From: Comamonas sp. SCN 65-56
Lineage (GTDB): Bacteria > Pseudomonadota > Gammaproteobacteria > Burkholderiales > Burkholderiaceae_C
Direction: 5' to 3'
DNA: 64,000 bases
Assembly (NCBI RefSeq): GCF_001724135.1
Contig: NZ_MEDS01000005.1
Location: forward strand, 62,001-126,000
Shown: positions 1 through 8,595 of the stretch, one piece after another
How positions within the stretch are numbered: position 1 is the stretch's first letter
Layout of the letters: each line of letters starts with the position of its first letter
Made by a program: the position numbers and the translations under genes
The notes under the pieces: model-generated
Seen by the model: the letters and a program-made list of their open reading frames with translations, nothing else
Told to the model about the DNA's origin: nothing
Database searches by the model: none

Positions 1-642
1 CAGGCGCCGCAGGCCCGCGAGGCGCAGGCCGACGGCGGCGCACATGGCGCCCACCTGCGCCGGCGCGATGCCCTTGAGCGCAAAGCGCAGGTGCTGCTCG
101 CTCTGGCGGCTGACCTTGATCGCAGGCAGGGCGCACCCATCGAGCGCCAGGCCGTGGCATAGCCGCTGCACTGCGGCATCGCTCACCATGCCCTTGACAT
201 GGGCGATGCACTCATGCTCCAGCAGATCTTCGCGCAAGCGCCGTGCGATGCGCGCTTCCTGCGTGAAGACGACGAGACCGCTGGCCCCGGCGGGCAGCGG
301 GGCGACACTTTGCTGGTGGCGCAGGTGTTTTTGCAGGATGCGCTGCGGCGGGCCGCCGACCTCGCTGGCGAAATGCGCGGGCAGCAGCAGCGCGGCGGCA
401 TCCAGGCAGCCCGCGCCCTGGTGCAGCAGCAGCGTGGCGGGCGGGATGTCGATGGCGCGCGCGCCGGGCAGAAGGACTACCGATTGCGTGGCGCCGACAT
501 GCGCACCGGGGGTCTCCACCGTCTGGCCATCGACCTGCACCCAGCCGCCTTCGATGTAACGCTCGGCCTCGCTGCGCGAGCAGGGCAACTCCTGCGCCAG
601 CCGCTTGGCCAGGCGTTCGCCGCCGCCCTCGGCTTCAGTCAT
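1..642 (-). CDS. RluF/RsuA-type pseudouridine synthase homologue, degenerate active site, cut by the window edge
   Basis: I translated this by hand from the ATG at 642 leftward; the frame stays open to base 1, giving at least 214 codons. The N-terminus (residues 8-45, ERLAKRLAQELPCSRSEAER) looks like an S4 RNA-binding domain, followed by a region resembling the RsuA/RluB/RluF rRNA pseudouridine synthases. The end (MCAAVGLRLAGLRRL) matches the family's C-terminal MCExxGxxVxxLxRx segment. The family's catalytic motif, GRLDxxTxGLL, reads APLPAGASGLVVFTQ here, so the nucleophilic Asp is apparently Pro. The start overlaps the stop of the upstream NUDIX/MBL gene by 8 bp, so the two are probably co-transcribed. 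It may bind RNA without isomerising uridine. The family call is moderately sure; loss of activity is inference. Confidence 0.65.
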   Translation of the reverse strand, partial: MTEAEGGGERLAKRLAQELPCSRSEAERYIEGGWVQVDGQTVETPGAHVGATQSVVLLPGARAIDIPPATLLLHQGAGCLDAAALLLPAHFASEVGGPPQRILQKHLRHQQSVAPLPAGASGLVVFTQEARIARRLREDLLEHECIAHVKGMVSDAAVQRLCHGLALDGCALPAIKVSRQSEQHLRFALKGIAPAQVGAMCAAVGLRLAGLRRL

Positions 643-2299
643 TGCCGGGCTTGAGCGAGCGGATGCGCTCCACATGCGCCAGCAGCGAGCGCTGCGCCAA
701 CGGCCACATGCGCGGCGGCACATCGTCGTAGGCCAGCTCCACCCATTGCTCGGGCGTGCCGTCGGGCAGCTGCTGCATCGCGGCCAGCACCTTGGCCTCG
801 CGTGCCAGGCGGTGGGCCTTGAGGTGCGCAATCGCACCGCGCGCGTCACCGATCACGTAGCCGTGCGCCGGCAGGATGAAATCGACGCGCCACTTCTGGC
901 ACAGCGCGTCGAGGCGGTCCAGCGCGTCCATGTAGTCGGCCATGTTGCCGTCGGGCGGATCGATCACCGTGGTGCTGCCGTTGAGGATATGGTCGCCCGA
1001 AAACAGCAGACCGTCCTCGCGCAGCAGCAGGCACACGTGGTTGGCCGCGTGGCCTGGGGTGTGGATGACTTCCAGGGTATGAGTGATTTCACCCTCTGGC
1101 GCTTTTCCAGCGAGCGTCAACAGCTCTTCATTTGATAGTTCACGGTCGGGCGTGAATTCGCTGTGCGGGCGTGCCGTGGGTAGCGAATGCAGACCCAGAA
1201 TCGGCGGTCGCGGCTTGCCCGATTGCTCGCAGCGTTGCTGCAAAGGGCGTGCGCCGGGGGAGTGGTCGGGGTGCGAATGCGTGCAGACGATCATGCGGAT
1301 GTCGCCGCCCGCCGCGCGCCACAGGCGCTCCTGGTGGCCGGGGTCCACCGGGCCGGGGTCGATCGCGATGTAGCCGGTGGCCGGGTCGCCCACCAGGTAG
1401 CTGTTGGTGCCCGGGCCGGTCATCGCGCCGGGGTTGGGCGCGGTGAGGCGCTGCACGTTCTTCAGCAGCGGCACGGCGTGATCGCTCTGCCAGTCCAGCG
1501 CATGCCGGATCTGGCCGTCGGGGCAGACCAGCGCCAGCTCGCCGAACTCCATCTCGTGCTCCATGTGGCGCGAGTCCCTGCCGCCCTTCAGGCCGGCGCG
1601 CGGGCAGCTCATCCACAGCGGTTTTTCATCGTGCAGGGCAGCCAGCAGCGCATCCACGCTGGCAAAGCGCTGCAGGCGCTCGAGCGTGCGGATGGTGGGG
1701 AAGATGATGAAGAAGCTGCCGGCGGCGTGGCGCGCCAGTGCGTCCGTGGGGCTGATCCATTCGGGCGCGAACTGCTCGGCGTTGTCGGGCACCGGGGTCT
1801 GGCCCGGCGGCATGCGCGCGACGAGAAAGGGCACGTCAAAGCGCTTGGGCAGGTCGCGGTCGGTGATCCAGTGCGCCAGCAGGAACATGCTGTCCGCCGC
1901 CAGGCGCAGCCCGCGCGCGGCGCATTGCGGGGCCAACGGTGTCTTGCGGTCCAGTGCGGCGATGTCGCCGGCATCGGCCCAGCGGCCGTCGGCGTGGCGC
2001 GCCAGCACCAGGCCGAGTTCTTCAAAACTCTCGCGGATGGCGGCGATGGCCTGCGCGAGGGCCGTGCCGGTTTGGCTTGGCCGGTGATCGGCCAGCGCAT
2101 GCGCGGCTTGGTCCGCGGCTTCGATGCCGCCGCCGGGAAAGACATAGGCGCCGGGCGCGAAGCTCGCCTTGGTCGAGCGGCGCGTCATCAAGACCTGCAG
2201 GCCGTGCGCCGGGTCGTCGCGCAGCAGCAGCACGGTGGCCGCAGGCAGCGGCGCAGGTGGTTCGCGGTGGGGGTAGAGGAGTTGGCTTGAACGAGGCAT
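635..2299 (-). CDS. NUDIX hydrolase / metallo-beta-lactamase fold fusion protein
   Basis: 554 aa. Residues about 15-240 form a NUDIX domain. The Nudix box is split by an insertion: PGGGIE comes first, then about 30 residues, then RESFEELGL, as in NUDT19-like members. Residues about 270-500 form a metallo-beta-lactamase fold with the metal-binding HSHPDH motif, a later HTPGHA His and SGDH. A short winged-helix-like tail follows, as in LACTB2/glyoxalase-II-like proteins. The substrate is unknown; nucleoside diphosphate or acyl-CoA derivatives for NUDIX and a thioester, phosphodiester or RNA for MBL are family possibilities only. It lies 36 bp downstream of doxX and overlaps the next gene. No signal peptide is seen, so it is probably cytosolic. 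Confidence 0.85.
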   Translation of the reverse strand: MPRSSQLLYPHREPPAPLPAATVLLLRDDPAHGLQVLMTRRSTKASFAPGAYVFPGGGIEAADQAAHALADHRPSQTGTALAQAIAAIRESFEELGLVLARHADGRWADAGDIAALDRKTPLAPQCAARGLRLAADSMFLLAHWITDRDLPKRFDVPFLVARMPPGQTPVPDNAEQFAPEWISPTDALARHAAGSFFIIFPTIRTLERLQRFASVDALLAALHDEKPLWMSCPRAGLKGGRDSRHMEHEMEFGELALVCPDGQIRHALDWQSDHAVPLLKNVQRLTAPNPGAMTGPGTNSYLVGDPATGYIAIDPGPVDPGHQERLWRAAGGDIRMIVCTHSHPDHSPGARPLQQRCEQSGKPRPPILGLHSLPTARPHSEFTPDRELSNEELLTLAGKAPEGEITHTLEVIHTPGHAANHVCLLLREDGLLFSGDHILNGSTTVIDPPDGNMADYMDALDRLDALCQKWRVDFILPAHGYVIGDARGAIAHLKAHRLAREAKVLAAMQQLPDGTPEQWVELAYDDVPPRMWPLAQRSLLAHVERIRSLKPGND

Positions 2300-2335
2300 G
2301 GCGCGATTATGGCCATGCCCCGCGCGCCGGGCGCG

Positions 2336-2716
2336 TCAGCTTCTGGGTTTGGCCGTCAGCATCACGACCAGGGCTGAGAAGAAGAAGAAGGCTTGCAGCT
2401 CCAGCGCCCAGCCGCCCGAGGAGTTGAGCGTCATCAGCTCGGGCATGTGCATCAGCACCACGGCGACAATCATGTTGAACATCACGATCAGTGCCGCCGG
2501 CACGACGAAGATCCCGGCCAGCAACAGCAGCGGCGCCAGCACTTCGCCGACGTAGACGCCATAGGCCACGAAGCCCGGGATGCCCATTTTCTCGAGCGCG
2601 CCCACGAGCCAACCCACCCCGCCCATTACTTTGCCTATGCCATGTGGCAGCAGCAGCAGGGCAAGCACGGTGCGCAGGAGGATGGCGCCGGCGCGCGGGT
2701 GGTAGAGAGCGTTCAT
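2336..2716 (-). CDS. DoxX family membrane protein
   Basis: 126 aa from ATG 2716 (MNALYHPRAG), preceded by an AAGG-like ribosome site. A longer in-frame start at 2788 exists but encodes a polar, non-conserved extension. Four hydrophobic segments are visible: LLRTVLALLLLPHGIGKV, AYGVYVGEVLAPLLLLAGIFVV, PAALIVMFNMIVAVVLMHM and LELQAFFFFSALVVML. The HGIGK turn after helix 1 and the GEVLAPLLLLAG segment are typical of DoxX/SURF4-like proteins. DoxX proteins are inner-membrane proteins of poorly defined role, often linked to redox stress or quinone chemistry. It is the first gene of the minus-strand set that includes the NUDIX/MBL fusion. Confidence 0.85.
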   Translation of the reverse strand: MNALYHPRAGAILLRTVLALLLLPHGIGKVMGGVGWLVGALEKMGIPGFVAYGVYVGEVLAPLLLLAGIFVVPAALIVMFNMIVAVVLMHMPELMTLNSSGGWALELQAFFFFSALVVMLTAKPRS

Positions 2717-2834
2717 GGTGGACCTTGGGTGCGTGAAGGGGCGGAGACTCGATGAAGGGTGATGAACCGATGGCACGTACGCTATCAATTATCACATGGG
2801 TCAGGGCGTGGTATCAAGGCTGGCGGTTGTTTGG

Positions 2835-2850
2835 GTGGCTTGATAGCCAC
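2835..2850. other. Hairpin in the divergent doxX / DUF484 intergenic region
   Basis: GTGGCT-TGAT-AGCCAC is a perfect 6-bp stem with a 4-nt loop in the 192-bp region between two divergent genes. No T-tract follows, so it does not look like a terminator. It could be an operator or a 5' leader structure of the DUF484 transcript. No convincing sigma-70 promoter could be chosen by eye. Confidence 0.3.
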
Positions 2851-2908
2851 GCACGCCGCGATTCCTTAAGATGCCGACCTGACCATTTTTGTTTCCATTC
2901 GCCGCGCC

Positions 2909-3598
2909 ATGAATTCCTCCGCCATTCCACCGATCACCGAAGACGATATCGCCCAGTACCTTGCCAATACGCCGGAGTTTTTCGAGCGCCATGCACAGCT
3001 GCTCACCAGCGTGGTGCTGACCAGCCAGCATGGCCAGCGCGCCGTCAGTCTGCAGGAGCGTCAGGCGGAAATGCTGCGCGAGAAAATCAAGGGGCTGGAG
3101 CAGCACATCATGGAGCTCGTGCGCAATGGCGGCGAGAACGCAGCCATCGCCGACAAGGTGCAGCAGTGGGCGCGCCGCATGCTCGCGGTGCGCGAGGCCG
3201 CCGACCTGGTGCAGGCGGTGCAGGATGGCTTGCAGTCCTTGTTTGACGTACCCAAGGTGGCGCTGCGGCTGTGGAATGTGGCGCCTGCGTGGGAGCAGGC
3301 GCCGTGGACGCAAGGCGTGAGCGAGGACGTGCGCTCCTTTGCCACCTCGCTGACCATGCCGTTTTGCGGCCCCAACCTGGGTTTTGAAGCCATAGGCTGG
3401 CTGCCGCAGTCGGCCCAGGTGCGCTCGGTGGCGCTGCTGCCCATGCGCTCGGGTGCGATGGACGATGCCGACGCGCCGGCCTTTGGCCTGCTGGTGCTGG
3501 CCTCCGATGATGCGGCGCGCTTTGACAGCACCATGGGCACGGATTTCCTGACCCGCATGGCAGAGCTGGCCAGCGCGGCACTCGCTCGCCTGCGCTGA
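2909..3598 (+). CDS. DUF484 family protein
   Basis: 229 aa. The N-terminus MNSSAIPPITEDDIAQYLANTPEFF and the HAQLLTSVVL segment are characteristic of DUF484, a GAF-like domain family. A short coiled-coil stretch follows (LQERQAEMLREKIKGLEQHIMEL in outline, residues about 50-75), then a GAF-like region from about 90 to 225. In many proteobacteria this gene sits between dapF and xerC. Here xerC follows with a TGATG overlap, but no dapF is present upstream. Its biochemical role is unknown; co-transcription with xerC suggests, but does not prove, a link to chromosome dimer resolution. No strong Shine-Dalgarno sequence is visible before the ATG. Confidence 0.88.
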   Translation: MNSSAIPPITEDDIAQYLANTPEFFERHAQLLTSVVLTSQHGQRAVSLQERQAEMLREKIKGLEQHIMELVRNGGENAAIADKVQQWARRMLAVREAADLVQAVQDGLQSLFDVPKVALRLWNVAPAWEQAPWTQGVSEDVRSFATSLTMPFCGPNLGFEAIGWLPQSAQVRSVALLPMRSGAMDDADAPAFGLLVLASDDAARFDSTMGTDFLTRMAELASAALARLR

Positions 3599-4548
3599 TG
3601 GCACGCGCCATGCCTGACGCCATGCCGCCCGAGCTGCAGCAGTACCTCGAGTACGTGCGCGTGCAAAAGCGCCTGGCAGCGCGGACCTTGTCTCTGTACA
3701 CGTTTGAACTGCAGCGACTGGTGCAACTGGCCGAGGGCCGATCCTTGCTGGCCCTGGACGCCAGCCAGCTGCGACGCTTTGTCGCGCAGCTGCACGGCAG
3801 TGGCCACGGCGGCCGCAGCTTGGCGCTGGCGCTGTCGGCCTGGCGCGGGTTCTTCACCTGGGCGGGTCGCCAGGGCCTGGTGGCAGCCAATCCGGTGCAG
3901 GACCTGCGTGCGCCCAAATCGCCCAGGCTGCTGCCCAAGGCCTTGCCGGTCGATGACGCAGTGCGGCTGGCGGAGTTTGCGCAGCTGCAGGCCGATCCCT
4001 GGCTGGAGGCGCGCGATGCGGCCCTGGTCGAGCTGCTCTACGGTGGCGGCCTGCGGGTGGGCGAGCTGGTGGGGCTGGACGTGGCGCCTGCGGCCAGCAC
4101 CCAGCAGCAGGGGCATGGCTGGATAGATTTGCAGGCGGGCGAAGCGCATGTGCTGGGCAAGGGCGCCAAGCGCCGCACCGTGCCGGTCGGGCAGGCCGCG
4201 CAGCAGGCACTGATGCGCTGGCTCGGCGTGCGCACGCAGCCCTTTGCCGCTCTGGCGGAGCCGGCCCTGTTCATTGGCCAGCGCGGGCAGCGCCTGAGCG
4301 CCCAGTCCATCTGGCAGCGGCTGCGCCAGCGCAGCCAGCAGGCGGGCCTGAGCGCGCCGGTGCACCCGCACATGCTGCGCCACTCCTTTGCCAGCCACCT
4401 GCTGCAATCCAGCGGCGATCTGCGCGCGGTGCAGGAGCTGCTGGGCCACGCCAACATCAGCACCACGCAGGTCTACACGCGGCTGGATTTCCAGCACCTG
4501 GCGAAGGTCTACGACCAGGCGCATCCGCGCGCGCACAGGAAGCCGTAG
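3598..4548 (+). CDS. xerC: Tyrosine recombinase XerC
   Basis: 316 aa, slightly longer than the usual 300. An N-terminal core-binding (SAM-like) domain spans about 10-105 and the catalytic domain about 115-310. Visible catalytic residues are Arg153 (GGGLRVGE), Lys188 (GKGAKRRTVP), His258 and Arg261 (HPHMLRHSF), His284 (LLGHANISTT) and the nucleophile Tyr293 (QVYTR). XerC and XerD together resolve chromosome dimers at dif during division. XerC is preferred over XerD because of the adjacent DUF484 gene; that is contextual rather than residue-level evidence. The start is fixed by the TGATG overlap, although an internal ATG nine residues in is also possible. Confidence 0.93.
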   Translation: MARAMPDAMPPELQQYLEYVRVQKRLAARTLSLYTFELQRLVQLAEGRSLLALDASQLRRFVAQLHGSGHGGRSLALALSAWRGFFTWAGRQGLVAANPVQDLRAPKSPRLLPKALPVDDAVRLAEFAQLQADPWLEARDAALVELLYGGGLRVGELVGLDVAPAASTQQQGHGWIDLQAGEAHVLGKGAKRRTVPVGQAAQQALMRWLGVRTQPFAALAEPALFIGQRGQRLSAQSIWQRLRQRSQQAGLSAPVHPHMLRHSFASHLLQSSGDLRAVQELLGHANISTTQVYTRLDFQHLAKVYDQAHPRAHRKP

Positions 4549-4633
4549 GCCGCATTCGCCTTTTCCCTGCGCTGACTGCGGCAATGGCAAAACCCGCACA
4601 ATGCCTCGTCACCACCACTTGAAGGAGAAATGC

Positions 4634-4864
4634 ATGGCCGATACCTGGCTGCCCTCGTTGATCACCGACACGCCTCAGCAAGGCTTTGAGCTGGCCATCA
4701 CGCTCAGCCGACGCGGCGTCAAGTACACCCAGCCCGATATGGATACGCTCAAGAAGCTGCGGCCTGAATACGCCAACGACGCGGCGGGCCTGACGGCTGC
4801 GTCCCAGGTCATCGCAACCAACTTCCAGACCGTGGCCGCCGCCAACAATTACTGGCGCAAGTAA
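4634..4864 (+). CDS. Small conserved-looking protein of unknown function
   Basis: 76 aa (MADTWLPSLI at the start, NNYWRK at the end) with an excellent ribosome site, GAAGGAG, 8 nt before the ATG. It is soluble, mixed-charge and predicted mainly helical, with no signal peptide, Cys or membrane segment. I do not recognise the family. It ends at 4864, and the convergent chemotaxis receptor ends at 4865, leaving no intergenic space. It starts 85 bp downstream of xerC and could be on the same transcript or have its own promoter. Coding support is the strong ribosome site and local codon bias. Confidence 0.65.
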   Translation: MADTWLPSLITDTPQQGFELAITLSRRGVKYTQPDMDTLKKLRPEYANDAAGLTAASQVIATNFQTVAAANNYWRK

Positions 4865-6598
4865 TCAGAAGCTTTCCCAGTCATCGTCCTTGCCTGCCGG
4901 CGCAGCGGCGGCCGGGGCGGTGCGTGCCGGCAGTGCCTTGGGCGCTGCCGGTTTGGGCTTGGCCTGACCGATGCCGGCCTTGGCCCGCGCTGGCGCCGGT
5001 ACGGCCTTGGCGGGCGCCGACTTGCCTGGGGTGGCACGTACGCTGATCTGGTGACCGCTCAGGCGGAACACCGATACGGCGCTCACGAGGTCCTGCGCCT
5101 GGGTGCTCAGGCTGGAGGCGGCGGCTGCCATTTCCTCGACCAGCGCGGCGTTCTGCTGCGTGGCCTGGTCCATTTGCGTCACCGCTTCGCCCACCTGTGA
5201 AACGCCCTGGCTTTGCTCGCTGCTGGCCGAGCTGATCTCGCCCATGATGTCCGTCACGCGCTGGATGGACTGCACCACCTCGGTCATGGTCTGTCCGGCC
5301 TTGTCCACCAGCGCCGTGCCGGTCTCCACGCGTTCGACGCTGGCGTTGATGAGCTGCTTGATCTCGCGTGCCGCTTCGGCGCTGCGCCCGGCCAGGCTGC
5401 GCACTTCACTGGCCACGACGGCAAAGCCGCGTCCCTGCTCGCCTGCCCGTGCGGCCTCGACGGCGGCGTTGAGCGCCAGGATGTTGGTTTGGAAGGCGAT
5501 GGAATCGATCACGCCGATGATGTCGGCGATCTTGCTGGAGCTGTCGTTGATGTCCTTCATGGTGCGAACCACGTCCGCCACCACTTCGCCGCCCTTGACG
5601 GCCACGGTGGAGGCGCTCTGTGCAAGCTGGTTGGCCTGACTGGCGTTGTCGGCGTTCTGGCGCACGGTGGAATTGAGCTCTTCCATCGAGGCGGCGGTTT
5701 CCTCCAGCGCGCTGGCCTGGCTCTCGGTGCGCGAGGACAAATCCTGGTTGCCCTGCGCGATCTGCTGGCTGGCCGTGGCCACGCCCTCGGAGTTTTCGCG
5801 CACGCGCGCCACCACCTGCACCAGCCCGTCCTGCATGCGCTTGAGTGCCTGCAGCAGCAGCGCGGTTTCACTCTGACCGCTCGCATCGATGCTCTGCGTC
5901 AGATCGCCGCCGGCCACCGCATTGGCCACGCCCACAGCCTGTCGGATGGGCGCGGTGATGGAGCGGATGATCCACAGCGCCAGCACCGCCGCCAGCGCCA
6001 GGGCAATCACCGCCGCAGTGCCAATCACCCATTCCATGTTGTTGACGGTGCTGCTGGCGGTGGCGATGGATTGGTCCATCATTTCGCCCTGGAACGTGAG
6101 CAGACCATCCACCGCTTCCTTGTAGGGTACGAGAGCGGCAGGCATCTGCTTTTCGAGGGTGGCGGCTGCGTCGCCGGTCAGTCCTTGTCTGATCGCTTCG
6201 ACGAATTTGTCCTGCAGCGCCAGGTACTGCGCCCGCGGTGCGCGGGTGCGCTCCAGCGCCGCCTTGCCGCCGGCGGAGGCGATGCTTTCGTCGAGCTTCT
6301 TGAACAGCGCGCCAATCTGTGCGCGCGTGTTCCCCATCGCCGTGATCTGCGCCTGGACACTGTCCTGGTTGCGAAATGCCAGCATGTTGGAGATCGCGAG
6401 CTCGTTGGACGCCATCGCGGCCTTGATCTCGTGCACCTCGGTGATCTTGGGATATTGGTCCTTCACGACATACTGGAACTCGTCGTGCAAGGTGTTGGTC
6501 TTGATCAGCGCCGTGGCGCCGATGATGATGATCATCAACCCCATGAATGCGAAGGCCAGGGTGAGCCGGGTGCTGATCTTGAGGTGGTTGGCGGACAT
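4865..6598 (-). CDS. Methyl-accepting chemotaxis protein with C-terminal tethering peptide
   Basis: 577 aa from ATG 6598 ([10 protein letters not shown]), with GGAGG-type ribosome site just upstream; an in-frame ATG at 6661 lacks one. TM1 is about residues 11-32, then a periplasmic four-helix-bundle (4HB_MCP-like) sensor to about 185, then TM2 ([20 protein letters not shown]). A HAMP domain and a long cytoplasmic signalling coiled coil follow. The highly conserved hairpin tip is readable ([20 protein letters not shown]). After an Ala/Pro/Lys-rich linker, the protein ends DDDWESF, resembling the xWxxF pentapeptide that binds CheR/CheB in Tar/Tsr-type receptors. The ligand is unknown. No other chemotaxis gene is nearby. 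Confidence 0.93.
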   Translation of the reverse strand: MSANHLKISTRLTLAFAFMGLMIIIIGATALIKTNTLHDEFQYVVKDQYPKITEVHEIKAAMASNELAISNMLAFRNQDSVQAQITAMGNTRAQIGALFKKLDESIASAGGKAALERTRAPRAQYLALQDKFVEAIRQGLTGDAAATLEKQMPAALVPYKEAVDGLLTFQGEMMDQSIATASSTVNNMEWVIGTAAVIALALAAVLALWIIRSITAPIRQAVGVANAVAGGDLTQSIDASGQSETALLLQALKRMQDGLVQVVARVRENSEGVATASQQIAQGNQDLSSRTESQASALEETAASMEELNSTVRQNADNASQANQLAQSASTVAVKGGEVVADVVRTMKDINDSSSKIADIIGVIDSIAFQTNILALNAAVEAARAGEQGRGFAVVASEVRSLAGRSAEAAREIKQLINASVERVETGTALVDKAGQTMTEVVQSIQRVTDIMGEISSASSEQSQGVSQVGEAVTQMDQATQQNAALVEEMAAAASSLSTQAQDLVSAVSVFRLSGHQISVRATPGKSAPAKAVPAPARAKAGIGQAKPKPAAPKALPARTAPAAAAPAGKDDDWESF

Positions 6599-6825
6599 GA
6601 AAGCCCTCCTCTTGGGCAAAATTGTTTCAATGTGTGGAAATGTATCTTGGGTTTCGATCAAAAGACACCATCTGCATGCTCGCGGGTCTGCGCGGCAACA
6701 GCGATGTCGTTATACGCTGAATCATGGCAATGCAAAGCCTTGTGCAAGGGCTGATTGCCGCCCAGTTCCTAGAATCCGGCACGTGCAGCCCGCGTCGCCG
6801 GGCGTGCGTTTTTCCAAGGTCCGCC

Positions 6826-7878
6826 ATGTCTCTGATCCCCGCCACCATCCTTACCGGTTTCCTCGGTTCCGGCAAAACCACCCTGCTCAAGCGGGTTCTG
6901 CATGAATCCCACGGCGAAAAAATCGCCGTGATCGAGAACGAATTCGGCGAGGAAAACATCGACAGCGATTTGCTCGTCACCGAATCCAAGGAGCAGATCC
7001 TGCAGATGAGCAACGGCTGCGTCTGTTGCACCATCCGCGAGGACCTGCGCGACACGCTGCGTCTGCTGGCGGCGAAGAAGCGCAAGGGCTTGCTCGACTT
7101 CGAGCGCGTGGTGATCGAGACCACGGGCCTGGCGGATCCGGGGCCGGTGGTGCAGACCTTCTTCATGGACGACGAGATTGCCGAGTCCTACCTGGTCGAT
7201 TCGGTCATCACGCTGGTCGATGCCAAGCACGCCAATGAGCAACTGGACACGCGCCAGGAGGCGCGCCGCCAGGTGGGCTTTGCCGATCAGATCTTTCTCT
7301 CCAAGACCGACCTGGTGAGCGAGCAGGACAAGGACGCGCTGATCCACCGCCTCAAGCACATGAACCCGCGTGCGCCGATTCGCGCGGTGCATTTCGGCGA
7401 GGTGCCGCTCAAGGAGGTGCTCGATCTGCGCGGCTTCAATCTCAACGACAAGCTCGACGTCGATCCCGATTTCCTCAAGGCGGACGAACATGAGCATGAG
7501 CATCATGACCATGAGCACGAACATGGGCATGAACACGGCGAGCATTGCGCCCATCTGCACCACCACCATTACGACGACGATGTGAAGAGCTTCGTGTTCC
7601 GCGCGGATCGCCCGTTCGATCCGGCCAAGCTCGAAGATTTCATCGGGGCCATCGTCAACATCTACGGCCCGCGCATGCTGCGTTACAAGGGGGTGCTGGC
7701 GATGAAGGGCACCGAGCGCAAGGTGATCTTTCAGGGCGTGCACCAACTCATGGGCAGCGACCTGGGGCCTGAATGGGGCAAGAATGAGCCGCGCCAAAGC
7801 CGCATGGTGTTCATCGGCATCGATCTGCCCAAGGACATTTTTTTCCAGGGGCTGGAGCAATGCCTGGTGCCCGCCTGA
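6826..7878 (+). CDS. G3E-family (COG0523/CobW) GTPase with His-rich metal-binding loop
   Basis: 350 aa from ATG 6826; an upstream in-frame start adds 34 non-conserved residues. The Walker A motif is GFLGSGKTT (11-19), the CxCC metal motif is C65-V-C67-C68, the Walker B-like ETTGLADP follows, and the guanine-specificity motif is SKTD. Residues 221-248 are almost entirely His, Glu and Asp with few others, then the CobW C-terminal domain. COG0523 proteins are metallochaperones that load zinc, cobalt or iron-centre enzymes; the long His loop favours zinc or nickel handling. It lies upstream of a Cys-poor DksA on the same strand, 188 bp away. The metal is inferred, and no clear Zur palindrome was found. 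Confidence 0.9.
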   Translation: MSLIPATILTGFLGSGKTTLLKRVLHESHGEKIAVIENEFGEENIDSDLLVTESKEQILQMSNGCVCCTIREDLRDTLRLLAAKKRKGLLDFERVVIETTGLADPGPVVQTFFMDDEIAESYLVDSVITLVDAKHANEQLDTRQEARRQVGFADQIFLSKTDLVSEQDKDALIHRLKHMNPRAPIRAVHFGEVPLKEVLDLRGFNLNDKLDVDPDFLKADEHEHEHHDHEHEHGHEHGEHCAHLHHHHYDDDVKSFVFRADRPFDPAKLEDFIGAIVNIYGPRMLRYKGVLAMKGTERKVIFQGVHQLMGSDLGPEWGKNEPRQSRMVFIGIDLPKDIFFQGLEQCLVPA

Positions 7879-7912
7879 TGCCCTGTTGATGCAGCGGCCG
7901 CACGGCGAGTGT

Positions 7913-7928
7913 CGCACCGCGGGGTGCG
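7913..7928. other. Hairpin between the G3E GTPase and dksA
   Basis: CGCACC-GCGG-GGTGCG is a perfect 6-bp GC stem with a 4-nt loop, 35 bp after the GTPase stop. It is not followed by a T-tract, so an intrinsic terminator is doubtful. A possible -10 element (TACAAT, within 7956-7963) lies downstream and could serve dksA, but no good -35 partner is seen. Confidence 0.3.
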
Positions 7929-8066
7929 GGTAAACGCGCATCCCTGCGGGGCGTCTATACAATCGCCGCCCGTCCGAGGGAGTGCGGCTTTCGCTTGTCG
8001 TGAACTGGGGTTACCATCCACCGCTACCTCCCGTATCCATTCCTTTTTTCGCCAGCGTACTGCACC

Positions 8067-8558
8067 ATGAACACGACCCTGCAAAAATCTGTGGCGGCCG
8101 CCAAGAAAAGCCCCAAGCTGGCCAGCAACTGGAAGGCGAAGTCCGTCGAGGAGCTCACGGATGAGGATGTGCTCGCGATGCCCGAGAGCGAGTACATGGG
8201 CGAGACGCAGCTGGCGTTCTTCCGCCTCAAGCTGGTGGCGCTCAAGAACGACATCCACGACAACGCTGGCGCAACGACGGAAAACCTGCGTGAGGACACG
8301 GTGGTGGTGCCCGATCCGGCCGATCGCGCGACGATCGAGGAAGAGCACGCGCTGGAGCTGCGCACGCGCGACCGCGAGCGCAAGCTGCTCAAGAAGATCG
8401 AGCAGTCGATCGCCCGCATCGATGCCGGCGACTACGGCTATTGCGACGAGACCGGCGAGCCGATTGGCGTGGGGCGCCTCATCGCTCGCCCCACCGCCAC
8501 GCTGTCGCTGGAAGCTCAGCAGCGGCGCGAGCTCAAGCAGAAGATGTTCGGGGATTGA
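8067..8558 (+). CDS. dksA: RNA polymerase-binding transcription factor DksA, single-cysteine form
   Basis: 163 aa. DksA binds the RNA polymerase secondary channel and, with ppGpp, resets transcription of rRNA and biosynthetic genes. The coiled-coil tip motif DxxDxA is intact (D83, D86, A88 in DPADRAT), followed by the conserved TRDRERKLLKKIE helix. The globular end keeps the YGYCDETGEPIG and ARPTA blocks. Of the four zinc-ligand positions of E. coli DksA (C-x2-C-x17-C-x2-C), only C126 remains; the others are T129, S147 and A150. It should therefore fold without zinc, as described for other Cys-poor DksA proteins. It is followed 37 bp later by the STAS gene and then hslVU. Confidence 0.93.
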   Translation: MNTTLQKSVAAAKKSPKLASNWKAKSVEELTDEDVLAMPESEYMGETQLAFFRLKLVALKNDIHDNAGATTENLREDTVVVPDPADRATIEEEHALELRTRDRERKLLKKIEQSIARIDAGDYGYCDETGEPIGVGRLIARPTATLSLEAQQRRELKQKMFGD

Positions 8559-8595
8559 CGGGCCCGATGCCGGGCCGGCCACGGGCTGAGAGCGC

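Noticed and set aside
1187-2290. Long plus-strand open frame opposite the NUDIX/MBL gene, and similar long antisense frames opposite the cphA genes and the MCP
   Set aside because: These are shadow frames caused by GC-rich codon bias; the minus-strand frames carry clear motifs and overlap-coupled starts.
6699-6730. Possible Zur box (GTTATAC) upstream of the G3E GTPase
   Set aside because: Only one half-site is recognisable and the opposite arm does not match, so a Zur palindrome cannot be claimed.
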